Below, one piece after another: positions 55,613 through 63,353 of a stretch of 64,000 bases of DNA; within the stretch, counting starts at the first letter, position 1, and the number at the start of each line of letters is the position of its first letter. The notes beneath the pieces are model-generated. The model was not told the origin of the DNA, searched no databases, and was given only the letters and a program-made list of their open reading frames with translations. The DNA lies in the NCBI RefSeq assembly GCF_017939745.1, contig NZ_JAGKQQ010000001.1, positions 6,463,299 through 6,527,298 of the forward strand. Reading direction: 5' to 3'. This DNA comes from Gemmata palustris (GTDB taxonomy: Bacteria > Planctomycetota > Planctomycetia > Gemmatales > Gemmataceae). Made by a program: the position numbers and the translations under genes.

Positions 55613-56407
55613 ATGCCTGTTTGCACGTTGCCGAGCGGCCAAACGATCGGTTACGACGACGCGGGGAGCGGTCCGCCGCTCGTACTGCTGCACGCCTTCC
55701 CGCTCGATCGGACCATGTGGGGGCCGCAATCCGCGGGCCTCGCCTCCGACGCCCGCGTCCTCGCGCTCGACTTCCCGGGCTTCGGCGAATCGCCCGCGGC
55801 GGAATTCACCATCAATAGTGCTGCGAAGGTCGTGAGCGACTTCCTCGTCGCCCTCAATATTCTGAAGGCGGTCGTCGGTGGGTTGTCGATGGGCGGCTAC
55901 GTCGCGCTCGCGTTCGCCCGCAACCACGCGGACCAGCTCAGCGGGCTGATTCTCGCCGACACACGGGCCGGCGTGGACGACACGAACGCGAAGGCGAACC
56001 GCACGAAGTCCATCGCGCTCGTGAACGAGAAGGGGAGCGCGGCCCTGTTCGAGTCGATGGTGCCGAAGGTGTTGAGCGATTCGACGCGGGACGCGAAGCC
56101 CGAAGTGGTCGAGCGCGTGAAGTCGATTGCCGCACAGCAACCGGCGGCGAGTGTTGCGTCCGCGCTCGCCGCGCTCCGCGACCGGCCCGACGCGAACCCC
56201 GGATTGAAGGCCATCGCGGTGCCGACGCTCGTTCTCGTCGGCGAGTACGATGCCGTTACCCCGCCGCTCGCCTCCGCGAACCTCGCCGCACAGATCCGCG
56301 GGAGCAAGCTCGTTCACGTTCCGAACGCGGGCCACCTGTCGAACCTCGAAAACCCCGACGTGTTCAACGCCGCCGTGCGCGCGTTCCTGGGCGAACGGCC
56401 GGTGTGA
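55613..56407 (+). CDS. Alpha/beta hydrolase
   Basis: 264 residues. The fold's motifs are all present: PPLVLLHAFPLDRTMWGPQS (oxyanion HxF loop), VVGGLSMGGYVALAFARNHA with the G-L-S-M-G nucleophile (serine near residue 87), LVLVGEYDAVTPP (aspartate) and NAGHLSNLENPD (histidine near residue 243). It resembles 3-oxoadipate enol-lactonase-like and bromoperoxidase-like hydrolases; the substrate is unknown. The last five codons and the TGA stop are supplied by the left arm of a repeat element (56391-56461), so the original C-terminus may have been longer. It lies 20 bases after the RNase R gene. Confidence 0.9.
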   Translation: MPVCTLPSGQTIGYDDAGSGPPLVLLHAFPLDRTMWGPQSAGLASDARVLALDFPGFGESPAAEFTINSAAKVVSDFLVALNILKAVVGGLSMGGYVALAFARNHADQLSGLILADTRAGVDDTNAKANRTKSIALVNEKGSAALFESMVPKVLSDSTRDAKPEVVERVKSIAAQQPAASVASALAALRDRPDANPGLKAIAVPTLVLVGEYDAVTPPLASANLAAQIRGSKLVHVPNAGHLSNLENPDVFNAAVRAFLGERPV

Positions 56408-56461
56408 GCCGCTTCACAGTTCACTTGTCCCTTCACCAGCCGGTTCGCGCCGGCCGTTCGC
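56391..56461. repeat. Inverted repeat, family E, overlapping the hydrolase stop codon
   Basis: Left arm begins GCGAACGGCCGGTGTGAGCC; right arm (56432-56461) ends GCCGGCCGTTCGCC. Arms pair imperfectly, with the outer 13 bases perfect. Same family as 53222-53309. The TGA of the hydrolase lies inside the left arm. Confidence 0.8.
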
Positions 56462-56472
56462 CGGGTCACTCC

Positions 56473-57369
56473 ATGCCTTCGTTCTCCGACCGCCTCGCCG
56501 AAGCCGTTCGCCAAAAAGGGCCGCTCTGTGTCGGCATCGACCCGCGCTGGGAATCGCTCCCGAAGGCGATCCGCGAGAGCGTGCAGAACGAGCAAGTCAA
56601 CGAGCGTGCTGCCGTCGGCTTCTTTGAGTTCGGGCGCAAGGTGTTGGAACTGGTCCGCCCGTTCGCCGGCGTCGTGAAGCCGCAAGCGGCGTTCTTTGAA
56701 CTCATCGGCCCGAACGGAATGGAGATGCTCCAGCAGCTTCTCCAAGAGGCCAAGCTCCAGGGCTTCGTCACCATCCTCGACGCCAAGCGCGGTGACATCG
56801 CGTCCACCGCGACCGCTTACGCCGACGCCGCGTTCGGTGGCTGCATCATTGATGGCGAGACGTTCCCGGTGTGGAACGCGGACTCGCTGACGATTAACCC
56901 CTACCTCGGGCGCGACGCGGTGGAGCCGTTCCTCACTGCGGCCAAGGCAAATGGGCGCGGCACGTTCGTGCTGGTTCGCACGAGCAACCCCGGCGCGGGA
57001 CTGTTTCAGGACTTGGTGTGCGACGGGAAACCGGTGTACCGGCACGTGGCCGAAGAAGTGGCGAAGTGGAACGCCACCACCATCGGTTCATGTGGCCTGG
57101 GTGATGTGGGCGCGGTTGTGGGTGCCACGCACCCAAAGGAATTGGTCGAACTTCGCGGGGTGATGCCGGACGTGTGGTTCCTCGTTCCCGGTTACGGCGC
57201 GCAAGGTGGAACAGCAGCCGACGTGAAAGCCGCTTACCGCCCGGACGGGCTGGGCGCGATCGTGAACAGCTCGCGCGGGGTCACGTTTCCGTTCCACCCC
57301 GACGACCCGGACTGGGAAGCGAAGATCGTCGCCGCAGCGCAGAAAGCGCAGTCCGAGTTGAAGCCGTAA
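56473..57369 (+). CDS. pyrF: Orotidine 5'-phosphate decarboxylase
   Basis: 298 residues from ATG 56473; a frame starting at 56404 would translate the repeat element. It makes UMP from orotidine monophosphate in pyrimidine synthesis. Motifs: KGPLCVGIDPRWESLP, GVVKPQAAFFELIGPNGMEM and ILDAKRGDIASTATAYADAA, with the catalytic lysine at about residue 105 in D-A-K-R-x-D-I. Near the end are VPGYGAQGGTAADVKAAY and NSSRGVTFPF, which bind phosphate. The length and the K-R-G-D-I-A-S-T-A sequence place it in the type 2 PyrF group. Downstream is a strong hairpin terminator. Confidence 0.95.
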   Translation: MPSFSDRLAEAVRQKGPLCVGIDPRWESLPKAIRESVQNEQVNERAAVGFFEFGRKVLELVRPFAGVVKPQAAFFELIGPNGMEMLQQLLQEAKLQGFVTILDAKRGDIASTATAYADAAFGGCIIDGETFPVWNADSLTINPYLGRDAVEPFLTAAKANGRGTFVLVRTSNPGAGLFQDLVCDGKPVYRHVAEEVAKWNATTIGSCGLGDVGAVVGATHPKELVELRGVMPDVWFLVPGYGAQGGTAADVKAAYRPDGLGAIVNSSRGVTFPFHPDDPDWEAKIVAAAQKAQSELKP

Positions 57370-57370
57370 C

Positions 57371-57404
57371 CGAACCGAGCCGGGCAACAGCCCGGCTCGG
57401 TTCG
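57371..57404. terminator. Bidirectional terminator-like hairpin
   Basis: Perfect 14-base arms CGAACCGAGCCGGG / CCCGGCTCGGTTCG around CAACAG, between convergent pyrF and a secreted-protein gene. Confidence 0.7.
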
Positions 57405-57411
57405 TTCGTGC

Positions 57412-58092
57412 TCAGTTCTTTTTCTTTTTGTCGTCCGGTTTGGCGCCACCGGTGTTCGCGGCGTCTTTCGGCGGGTTCGGGGCTTTGCCGAGGATGACCG
57501 CGTACTTGATTCGGAGGTCGTCTTCGGTGGCTTTGGCGGCCGAAACGGACTTGTCGCGGATCAGGTACACTTCGAGGATCGTTCCCGGAACCAGATCCAA
57601 CTTGTTTGCCGCGTACCCGGTTACGCCGGACGGGGCACGCAGTTCGTCGAATTCCTTCTGGGTGTGGGGAACCTTCTTTCCCTTGTCGTCCAGTTTTGGT
57701 GGGATCGTCTTGCTGCGCACGAGCGATTGCGGAAGGTATTCCAGCTCGTAGTCGTGGTGCTGTTCCTTGAGTTGAACCTGGTTCTGCCGGTTCGTGTTGC
57801 CTTGGAGTGGGTTACGGAAGTTACGGTTGTTTTGTGAGAGTTTGGGGCGGTTGTTGTTCTTGTTACCGTTCTTTTGCTGCGGTTCGAGCCAAGTGATTCG
57901 CAGCGTTACGCTCTTGTCGTCGGCCTTTACGACTTCGCCGACCACATCGGCCACGAAAACGTACCCGGTCCAGTCTGGTGCGGTTGTGGGCGGGTCTTTG
58001 GTCGGCTTGGTGTCTTCAGCCGAGATGGGGAACGCCGTCGCACCCAAACCGAGCACGAATACGAATCCCGCCCGAAGTGCGACCCGTCTCAT
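57412..58092 (-). CDS. Secreted protein of unknown function, Asn/Gln-rich
   Basis: 226 residues from ATG 58092, which has AGGAGA eight bases upstream; a longer frame to 58167 overlaps the terminator. A signal peptide (MRRVALRAGFVFVLGLGATA) leads to a Thr/Pro/Lys spacer, then VFVADVVGEVVKADDKSVTL (an OB-like beta opening), an Asn/Gln/Arg-rich stretch (residues about 75-110) and PSGVTGYAANKLDLVPGTIL, EVYLIRDKSVSAAK. It ends in a poly-lysine tail. I do not recognise a named family. The low-complexity middle suggests a flexible, possibly nucleic-acid- or surface-interacting region. Confidence 0.68.
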   Translation of the reverse strand: MRRVALRAGFVFVLGLGATAFPISAEDTKPTKDPPTTAPDWTGYVFVADVVGEVVKADDKSVTLRITWLEPQQKNGNKNNNRPKLSQNNRNFRNPLQGNTNRQNQVQLKEQHHDYELEYLPQSLVRSKTIPPKLDDKGKKVPHTQKEFDELRAPSGVTGYAANKLDLVPGTILEVYLIRDKSVSAAKATEDDLRIKYAVILGKAPNPPKDAANTGGAKPDDKKKKN

Positions 58093-58165
58093 GTGCGTCT
58101 CCTGATGTGCGACGAAGCGGGATCGTCGCACAATCATTAAACGCCGATGGGAACGGAAGGTTCCC

Positions 58166-58213
58166 AAAAAATGAAAACGGCCCGTACCAGAGTACGGGCC
58201 GTTTTCATTTTTT
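58166..58213. terminator. Strong bidirectional intrinsic terminator
   Basis: Perfect 22-base arms (AAAAAATGAAAACGGCCCGT then AC, and complement) around CAGA; an A run opens and a T run closes the hairpin, so it can end transcription in both directions. It lies 12 bases past the stop of the leftward gene at 58226. Confidence 0.92.
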
Positions 58214-58225
58214 GAGTCCAGTGCG

Positions 58226-58579
58226 TTAGCGCCGGATCGTCTGCATTGTCGGCATGACCGGGGTGTTGTAGTTCTTGTACTGCGTCGATTTGTACATGTT
58301 CGGCGACGGCAGCGAGCTCGGCCCGGACTGGAACTTCGGGTCCGACCTTTTGATGCCGAACAGGTTGTTCAGCGTCTTGATGTAGCCGTTGCCTTCCAGC
58401 GAACTCGCGGTCGTTTGGCCGACCAGGTTGATCGTGCCCGCGGCCAGGTTCGCCGCAGTTTTGCTCGGTTGGACCACGAGTTTCTTCGTGTCGACCGGGC
58501 GGAAATCAATGTCCCCGGCGGTCGCGGGGGCGCCCACAACGAGCGCCGCCGTCACCAAGCCGCAAACAGCCCATTTCAT
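58226..58579 (-). CDS. Small secreted protein of unknown function
   Basis: 117 residues. A signal peptide (MKWAVCGLVTAALVVGAPAT, cut probably after ATA) is followed by GDIDFRPVDTKKLVVQPSKT and a Ser/Asn/Tyr-rich tail (SLPSPNMYKSTQYKNYNTPV). No domain is recognised. It has its own strong terminator, and it and the next gene downstream are both exported. Codon use is like its neighbours. Confidence 0.68.
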   Translation of the reverse strand: MKWAVCGLVTAALVVGAPATAGDIDFRPVDTKKLVVQPSKTAANLAAGTINLVGQTTASSLEGNGYIKTLNNLFGIKRSDPKFQSGPSSLPSPNMYKSTQYKNYNTPVMPTMQTIRR

Positions 58580-58804
58580 CGCGAACCCCCCTCAGTTTCG
58601 CGCGGCGGTCGGCTCTCCCCACCGCTAATTTCCCCAAGCGAACGGAGAGGAGCAATAACGTCCACTTTCGTGCTGTCAACGGAATTCTGTTTTCGCGCAA
58701 GTGTTTTCCTGGTTCGCGCTCCGTGATCCAGTCGATCTTTCGCGAATGCGGATTGCGAACTAAGATCCAAAACACCCCGCTTACCCAACTCACACGCGCG
58801 AATC

Positions 58805-59332
58805 ATGAAAACGCTCATCCTGGTAGCCGACGGCTTTGAAGACTTGACACTGTTCCTGCCGTGGTACCGGCTCCGCGAGGAGGGGGCGGACGTGCGGCTC
58901 GCGTGCCCGATGATGCACGCGGTCACGGGGGTTCGCGGGTACGCGGTGGAGCCGGACGTCGCGATCCACGAAGCGAACCCGGCCGAGTACGACCTGCTCC
59001 TGATCCCCGACGGCCCGGCGATCGAACGGTTGCGGCAGCGCGAAGAGGCCGTGGACGTGACCCGGACGTTCATCGAGGACGGCAAACTGGTGGCCGCGAT
59101 CGGCCACGGCGCGCAACTGCTCATCAGCGCGGGCACGCTCGACGGCCGGCGCGTGACCTGCTCCCCCGGCATCCGCGACGACGTGCGGGCCGCCGGCGCG
59201 GTCTACCGCGACGAAGCCGTCATTGCCGACGGCAACTTGCTCACGTGCCGCGGCGCGGACGACCTGCCGGCCTTCGCACGTGCGATGATGAAACTGCTGA
59301 GCGCCCCGCAGCGGATGAAAGTCGAAGGGTAA
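58805..59332 (+). CDS. DJ-1/PfpI-like protein without the catalytic cysteine
   Basis: 175 residues. The DJ-1/PfpI fold is clear: MKTLILVADGFEDLTLFLPW, with the conserved acidic residue at E12, then YDLLLIPDGPAIERLRQREE and the elbow VAAIGHGAQLLISAGTLDGR. In family members the elbow reads A-I-C-H-G; here the cysteine at residue 100 is glycine (codon GGC, one base from TGC). With no nucleophile, protease, glyoxalase or chaperone-type activity relying on that cysteine is not expected. It may bind ligand or act as a regulatory subunit. The gene is alone between a divergent secreted-protein gene and a convergent ClpS-like gene. Confidence 0.88.
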   Translation: MKTLILVADGFEDLTLFLPWYRLREEGADVRLACPMMHAVTGVRGYAVEPDVAIHEANPAEYDLLLIPDGPAIERLRQREEAVDVTRTFIEDGKLVAAIGHGAQLLISAGTLDGRRVTCSPGIRDDVRAAGAVYRDEAVIADGNLLTCRGADDLPAFARAMMKLLSAPQRMKVEG

Positions 59333-59412
59333 GGCTTCGCGAGAAACACGAAGATTGAATCGGGGGCCGGGCCTCCGCGACGGGAGAGGTTCGGCCCTCT
59401 GTGTATCGCTTC

Positions 59413-59712
59413 CTATGCCGGCTCGATGCTCGCGGGGAGACCGCGGTCCGCGAACTGCTCGACGAACAGTTCCGCGCGCTCCAAGTGCGTCACGAGTACC
59501 AGGGAGCGCCCGTGGTGGTGCGCTTCCCACATCCGGTACTCGGCTTCTGCGGTGCCGAACCGCGTAATGTCCATCACGGCGCGCGTGACGAACATCAGGT
59601 CTTTATTCTCGGTCCGGTGCAGGACAACTTTGAACCGGCGGGGGGGGAAATAGCCGCCGAGAGCGAGGAAGCTCAGGCGGTCGTTCCGCCGGGATGGGGG
59701 GCGGATGGACAT
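59413..59712 (-). CDS. ClpS-like protein with divergent N-degron pocket
   Basis: 99 residues from ATG 59712 (GAGG five bases upstream); ATG 59814 would add an Arg/Pro-rich leader. The fold pattern matches ClpS: RRFKVVLHRTENKDLMFVTR (residues 25-44), GTAEAEYRMWEAHHHGRSLV (53-72), ERAELFVEQFADRGLPASIE. ClpS hands N-degron substrates to ClpA/ClpC. In the pocket, the canonical N-D-D-x-T-x-M sequence after L-H is here R-T-E-N-K-D-L, so the residues that hold the substrate amino group are lost, while the second-helix histidine (H65/H66) remains. It may therefore be a ClpS paralogue with another substrate. It lies just downstream of the RNase P RNA gene. Confidence 0.72.
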   Translation of the reverse strand: MSIRPPSRRNDRLSFLALGGYFPPRRFKVVLHRTENKDLMFVTRAVMDITRFGTAEAEYRMWEAHHHGRSLVLVTHLERAELFVEQFADRGLPASIEPA

Positions 59713-60164
59713 GGCGGCCTCGTGTTGCACCGGCTGGCCTTGCGGCACCGGGCGACGCGGCCTGGGCGGAAAGAGGAGGCACCCAGGCAGCCTGTGGTCC
59801 CGAACTACCTCCACCGTACTGCACCGGTCCCATCGGGGTCAAACCGGGAAGTGGGCGGACGTGAAGGTGGCGCGAAAGTACGGGGCGAACGTGACGGTTG
59901 TACCTTTCAAACAATCCCGGTTGGGTCTGCCGGCCGGCCTGTAAGCCGGGTTTTGTCCCCGCCCTTGCGGACGGTGACGGTCATTTATCTAGCCCCGCCG
60001 TTACCGACGGGATCGAGCAGTCTACCCGAGGATCATAACGGGTCGGGCCGACCCTGTCCTCTGCTTGACCTTGCTTCCGGTGGGGTTTGCCGAGCCGACG
60101 AGTCACCTCGCCGCTGGTGCGCTCTTACATTAAGGGCTCGCGCCCCGCACCTTTTCACCCTTAC

Positions 60165-60287
60165 CTGGAACAGGACTCAGGGGGCAGGATTCAGCATTCC
60201 GGGAAGAAAAACACAAGCGGGATTGGAACACCCTCACTGCGGCTTCTGCCCCGAGTCCTGAATCCTGACCCCTGAATCCTGCCCAGG
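60165..60287. repeat. Inverted-repeat element, family G, in the P12 region of RNase P RNA
   Basis: Arms near 60165-60194 (CCTGGAACAGGACTCAGGGG then GCAGGATTCAG) and 60258-60287 pair over about 29 bases with a few mismatches. The unit CAGGATTCAGGGGTC is doubled in the right arm. Confidence 0.85.
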
Positions 60288-60404
60288 CGGTACACTTTCT
60301 GTTGCACTTTCCCGCCCGTTGGCGGCGCGAGCCGGGACGCCCGCGCCGTTACCGAGGGTGGACGTTATCCACCACCGCGCCCTGTGAAGCCCGGACTTTC
60401 CTCC

Positions 60405-60500
60405 CGAACGGGACTCAGAGGTTGGGAGCCGGCACCCGGGACGGTGAAACGCACAGTCCCGATGTACCGAGTCCCGACCCCTGAATCCTGTTCCGGCGAC
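60405..60500. repeat. Inverted-repeat element, family G, in the P3 region of RNase P RNA
   Basis: Outer arms CCGAACGGGACTCAGAGG and the complement of CCGGAACAGGATTCAGGGG pair with few mismatches. The right arm contains ACCCCTGAATCCTG, also found in the P12 element. Confidence 0.8.
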
Positions 60501-60522
60501 CGTCCGGCCGACCGACGGACCC

Positions 60523-60948
60523 AATTGCATCGTAGCTCATGGCGCCCAATAAAAGAAGGGGCGCCGAGTGTCCGTTGTGCCGAGTGTATTATTCTGGCAC
60601 TCGCCCAATGCTCGTGATACGCTCTCCATTCTTGCACCACGAAGAACTGGAAGGCCGCGCCGGACGAAGTGATTCCGCGTTACTCGAGCGCGAAGCCGCC
60701 CGCGATCGGGCGGCTTGTTGTTTACCCGGCGCTGAGGCGCGTGCGCCCGTTCCGGCCGATTGACTCGTACCGGGACCGCGGCGACTCCATAGATCAAGCG
60801 GAGAGTAATTGCGCGACCGGGAATTCAGCCAAAACACGCGCGAACCGGTCCCGGCGGTGACGCGGAGCGACGCCCGTTGCCCCCGCCGCCAGTTGGTACA
60901 ATGTCCGCTCCCGAAGCTCCTTAATCACCCACGCAGAAGGGCACCACA
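60523..60948. other. Divergent intergenic region between rnpB and gnd
   Basis: No gene is supported here. It contains the presumed rnpB promoter at its left end and should contain the gnd promoter near 60900. A short palindrome GGCGCC occurs twice (60541 and 60560). Confidence 0.5.
60529..60557 (-). promoter_or_regulatory. Probable rnpB promoter
   Basis: On the minus strand: TTCTTT (60557-60552), 17 bases, TACGAT (60534-60529). The predicted start, about seven bases on at 60522, agrees with the RNA 5' end deduced from the P1 helix. The -35 is weak. Confidence 0.5.
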
Positions 60949-62421
60949 ATGGCCGCACCGACCGCCGACATCGGACTCGTTGGACTCGCCGTGATGGGCG
61001 AGAACCTCGTCCTCAACATGGAGTCCCGCGGGTACACCGTTGCGGTGTACAACCGCAGCACCGACAAGGTGGAGAAGTTCGTCACCGGGCGCGGGAAGGG
61101 GAAGAAGTTCGTCGGGGCCATGTCGCCCCAGGAGTTCGTCGCAAGCATCAAGCGCCCGCGCAAGGTCGTGATGCTCGTGAAGGCCGGGAAAGCCGTGGAC
61201 GACACGATCGCGATGATCGCCCCGTTCCTCGAGTCCGGCGACATCCTCATCGACGGCGGGAACACGCACTTCCCGGACACCACCCGGCGCGCGAAGGAAC
61301 TCGAGCCGAAGGGCATCCTCTACGTCGGCTCCGGCGTCAGCGGGGGCGAAGAGGGCGCGCTCAAGGGGCCGAGCATCATGCCGGGCGGCAACGCGGCCGC
61401 GTGGCCGGCGATCAAGCCGATCTTCCAGTCCATCGCGGCGAAGGTGAAGGACGCGAACGGGACCGAGGCCCCGTGCTGCGACTGGGTCGGGCCGGAGGGG
61501 GCCGGGCACTTCGTGAAGATGGTTCACAACGGGATCGAGTACGGCGACATGCAGCTCATCTGCGAGTCGTACAACCTGCTCAAGGACATGTGCGGGCTGA
61601 CCCCGGCCGAACTGAGCGGCGTGTTCGGCAAGTGGAACAAGGGCGTGCTCGACAGCTACCTCATCGAGATCACGACCGAGATCCTCGCGTACACGGACCC
61701 GGAAACGAAGAAGCCGCTCGTGGACCTCATCCTGGACACGGCCGGGCAGAAGGGTACCGGCAAGTGGACCATCGACGCGGCCACCGATAACGGCGTGGCC
61801 CTCACGCTGATCGCCGAAGCCGTGTTCAGCCGGTGCATCTCGGCGCAGAAGGACGAGCGCGTGGCCGCGAGCAAGGTGCTGGCCGGGCCGGAGGTGCAGA
61901 AGGTGAGCGACCGCGACCAGTTCATCGCGGACGTGGAGATGGCGCTCTACGCCGCGAAGATCGTGAGCTACGCCCAGGGGTACGCGCTGATGGCGGCCCA
62001 GGCGAAGGCCAACGGGTGGGAGCTGAACAACGGCGGCATCGCGCTCATGTGGCGCGGGGGCTGCATCATCCGCAGCGCGTTCCTCGGGAAGATCAAGGAA
62101 GCGTTCGACCAGAACCCGAAGCTCGTGAACCTACTCGTGGACCCGTTCTTCGCGGGCGAACTGGGCAAGGCCCAGAGCGGCTGGCGGCGCGTGGTCGGCG
62201 CGGCCGCGGCGAGCGGCATCCCGGTTCCGGCGATCTCCAGCGCGCTGTCGTACTACGACGGGTACCGCACCGCCCGGCTCCCGGCGAACCTGCTCCAAGC
62301 CCAGCGCGACTACTTCGGCGCGCACACCTACGAGCGGCTCGACAAACCCCGCGGGCAGTTCTTCCACACCAACTGGACCGGGCGCGGCGGCGACACCGCC
62401 AGCACCACCTACAACGTGTGA
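60949..62421 (+). CDS. gnd: 6-phosphogluconate dehydrogenase, decarboxylating
   Basis: 490 residues. It oxidises 6-phosphogluconate to ribulose 5-phosphate and CO2 in the pentose phosphate pathway. The coenzyme motif is DIGLVGLAVMGENLVLNMES with NRSTDK after it, the NADP-type pattern. Substrate and catalytic blocks: YVGSGVSGGEEGALKGPSIM, GPEGAGHFVKMVHNGIEYGD (with the catalytic lysine and H-N) and QKGTGKWTIDAATDNGVALT. The C-terminal tail contains LLQAQRDYFGAHTYERLDKP and ends in the usual glycine-rich phrase. Length is typical of the long form. The next gene begins three bases after the stop. Confidence 0.96.
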   Translation: MAAPTADIGLVGLAVMGENLVLNMESRGYTVAVYNRSTDKVEKFVTGRGKGKKFVGAMSPQEFVASIKRPRKVVMLVKAGKAVDDTIAMIAPFLESGDILIDGGNTHFPDTTRRAKELEPKGILYVGSGVSGGEEGALKGPSIMPGGNAAAWPAIKPIFQSIAAKVKDANGTEAPCCDWVGPEGAGHFVKMVHNGIEYGDMQLICESYNLLKDMCGLTPAELSGVFGKWNKGVLDSYLIEITTEILAYTDPETKKPLVDLILDTAGQKGTGKWTIDAATDNGVALTLIAEAVFSRCISAQKDERVAASKVLAGPEVQKVSDRDQFIADVEMALYAAKIVSYAQGYALMAAQAKANGWELNNGGIALMWRGGCIIRSAFLGKIKEAFDQNPKLVNLLVDPFFAGELGKAQSGWRRVVGAAAASGIPVPAISSALSYYDGYRTARLPANLLQAQRDYFGAHTYERLDKPRGQFFHTNWTGRGGDTASTTYNV

Positions 62422-62424
62422 CCG

Positions 62425-63060
62425 ATGCCGTTCACCCTGGCGCGGTTCGCCGCGCTGAGGCCCGTACTATTTCACATCACCCGTCCGGCGAACCTGGAGT
62501 CGATCCGGGCGCGCCGGCGGTTGATCTGCGCTGCGGGCCTGTTCGCGGAAGCCGGTGAACCCCACCGAATCCGCGAGCCCCGCGGCGCGGACGCTGTTCC
62601 GATTCGGGTCGGGGACCGCGTGGTGCTGGTGAACGACCAGCGCCCGCTCCGCGCGGAGTGGATCGACTTTGAAGCGGGTTGGGATTTACCGCAGTTAGTG
62701 GCACATCTGAACGGCCGGGTGTTCTTCTGGCCCGGCGCTGAACACGGACCCAACAAGTACGGTCAGAATCACACCGCCTCTTACGAGCGGCACGGGGCCA
62801 TCGTTCTCCGTATTAGCACGCAACAATTACTCGTCGCGAATCCGGGTGCGGAGCCGGAGTTTTGTCGGTACAACTCGGGTGCGCCCAGTCCGCGCCGGCG
62901 CCCGAACCCGCGCGGCCCGTACACGTTCTTGTCGGCGAGTGCATTCGATCTGCCCGTGTCGCGCGTCGCAGAAGTGACGTTCCTCGGTCATGTCGCTCTG
63001 CCCGATGACACGCAGGTTCGCGGTGGCGGCGAGGAGCGCTGGGCGCCACTATTCGAGTGA
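62425..63060 (+). CDS. DUF7002-like protein of unknown function
   Basis: 211 residues, starting three bases after the gnd stop. The opening VLFHITRPANLESIRARRRL and the block HLNGRVFFWPGAEHG resemble DUF7002 proteins, and faintly the first strand of DarT-type ADP-ribosyltransferases (L-Y-H-I-T-x-x-x-N-L). No complete catalytic set of that superfamily is seen. There is no signal peptide or membrane segment. The tight link to gnd suggests co-transcription, but no functional link is known. Confidence 0.6.
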   Translation: MPFTLARFAALRPVLFHITRPANLESIRARRRLICAAGLFAEAGEPHRIREPRGADAVPIRVGDRVVLVNDQRPLRAEWIDFEAGWDLPQLVAHLNGRVFFWPGAEHGPNKYGQNHTASYERHGAIVLRISTQQLLVANPGAEPEFCRYNSGAPSPRRRPNPRGPYTFLSASAFDLPVSRVAEVTFLGHVALPDDTQVRGGGEERWAPLFE

Positions 63061-63077
63061 TCCCCACGAGTGCCCTG

Positions 63078-63269
63078 ATGGACGAACAACTGATCGCCCT
63101 GTACCGCCGGCACGTCGCGACCGCGTTCGATCGCGGATTGCGACTCGCCGCGCTCGTCGAGCAGAAAGCGGGAAGAGCCGCGGATGACGCGGATGACACG
63201 GATCAGACCAGAGCAAAGAGTACGTGTTGGTTAGCCCCGATAGGGGCGGAAGCGTGTAGCCAGGGGTGA
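63078..63269 (+). pseudogene. Possible gene fragment running into repeat sequence
   Basis: 63 codons. The first 33 residues (MDEQLIALYRRHVATAFDRG, LRLAALVEQKAGR) look like the start of a real helical protein, but from about 63180 the frame reads through GGATGACGCGGATGACACGG and then a hairpin repeat (63231-63300), giving low-complexity and repeat-coded sequence. The most likely reading is a gene truncated by repeat insertion; it could also be a very small real gene. Confidence 0.35.
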
Positions 63270-63300
63270 AGCGAGCCACGCGAGCGCAACCCCTGGCGGA
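63231..63300. repeat. Hairpin repeat, family H
   Basis: TTAGCCCCGATAGGGGCGGA (63231-63250) is followed by GCCAGGGGT (63259-63267), about 21 bases and ACCCCTGGC (63289-63297). The two small palindromes together look like one intergenic element, placed between a broken reading frame and the DUF202 gene. Confidence 0.65.
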
Positions 63301-63353
63301 CTACCTGCGCACGCCCGCATCCGGTTCGGCAGCACCACAAGGGAAATCGCGAA

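Larger units (their letters stand above)
59927..60522 (-). ncRNA. rnpB: RNase P RNA, bacterial class A, with expanded P3 and P12
   Basis: The RNA subunit of RNase P, which cuts the 5' leader from precursor tRNAs. Conserved blocks on the minus strand: GAGGAAAGTCCGGGCTTCAC at about 60404-60385, CAGGTAAGGGTGAAAAGGTG at about 60167-60148, AAGAGCGCACCAGCGG, a block GGGTAGACTGCTCG, and the 3' end TAGATAAATGACCGTCACC with ACAAAACCCGGCTTACAG. The ends GTCGGCCGG / CCGGCCGGC form P1. The RNA is about 595 bases, against about 380-400 in typical class A RNAs. The excess lies in two places: between P1 and the GGAAAGTCC block (P3 side) and before CAGGTAAGGGTGAA (P12), both made of related repeat sequence. 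End positions are good to about five bases. Confidence 0.95.

Noticed and set aside
59401-60261. Rightward 286-residue open frame
   Set aside because: It runs antisense to the ClpS-like gene and through the RNase P RNA, and has no domain features.
62425-63060. DarT-like toxin
   Set aside because: Only the first strand resembles DarT; catalytic residues and an adjacent antitoxin macrodomain gene are missing.
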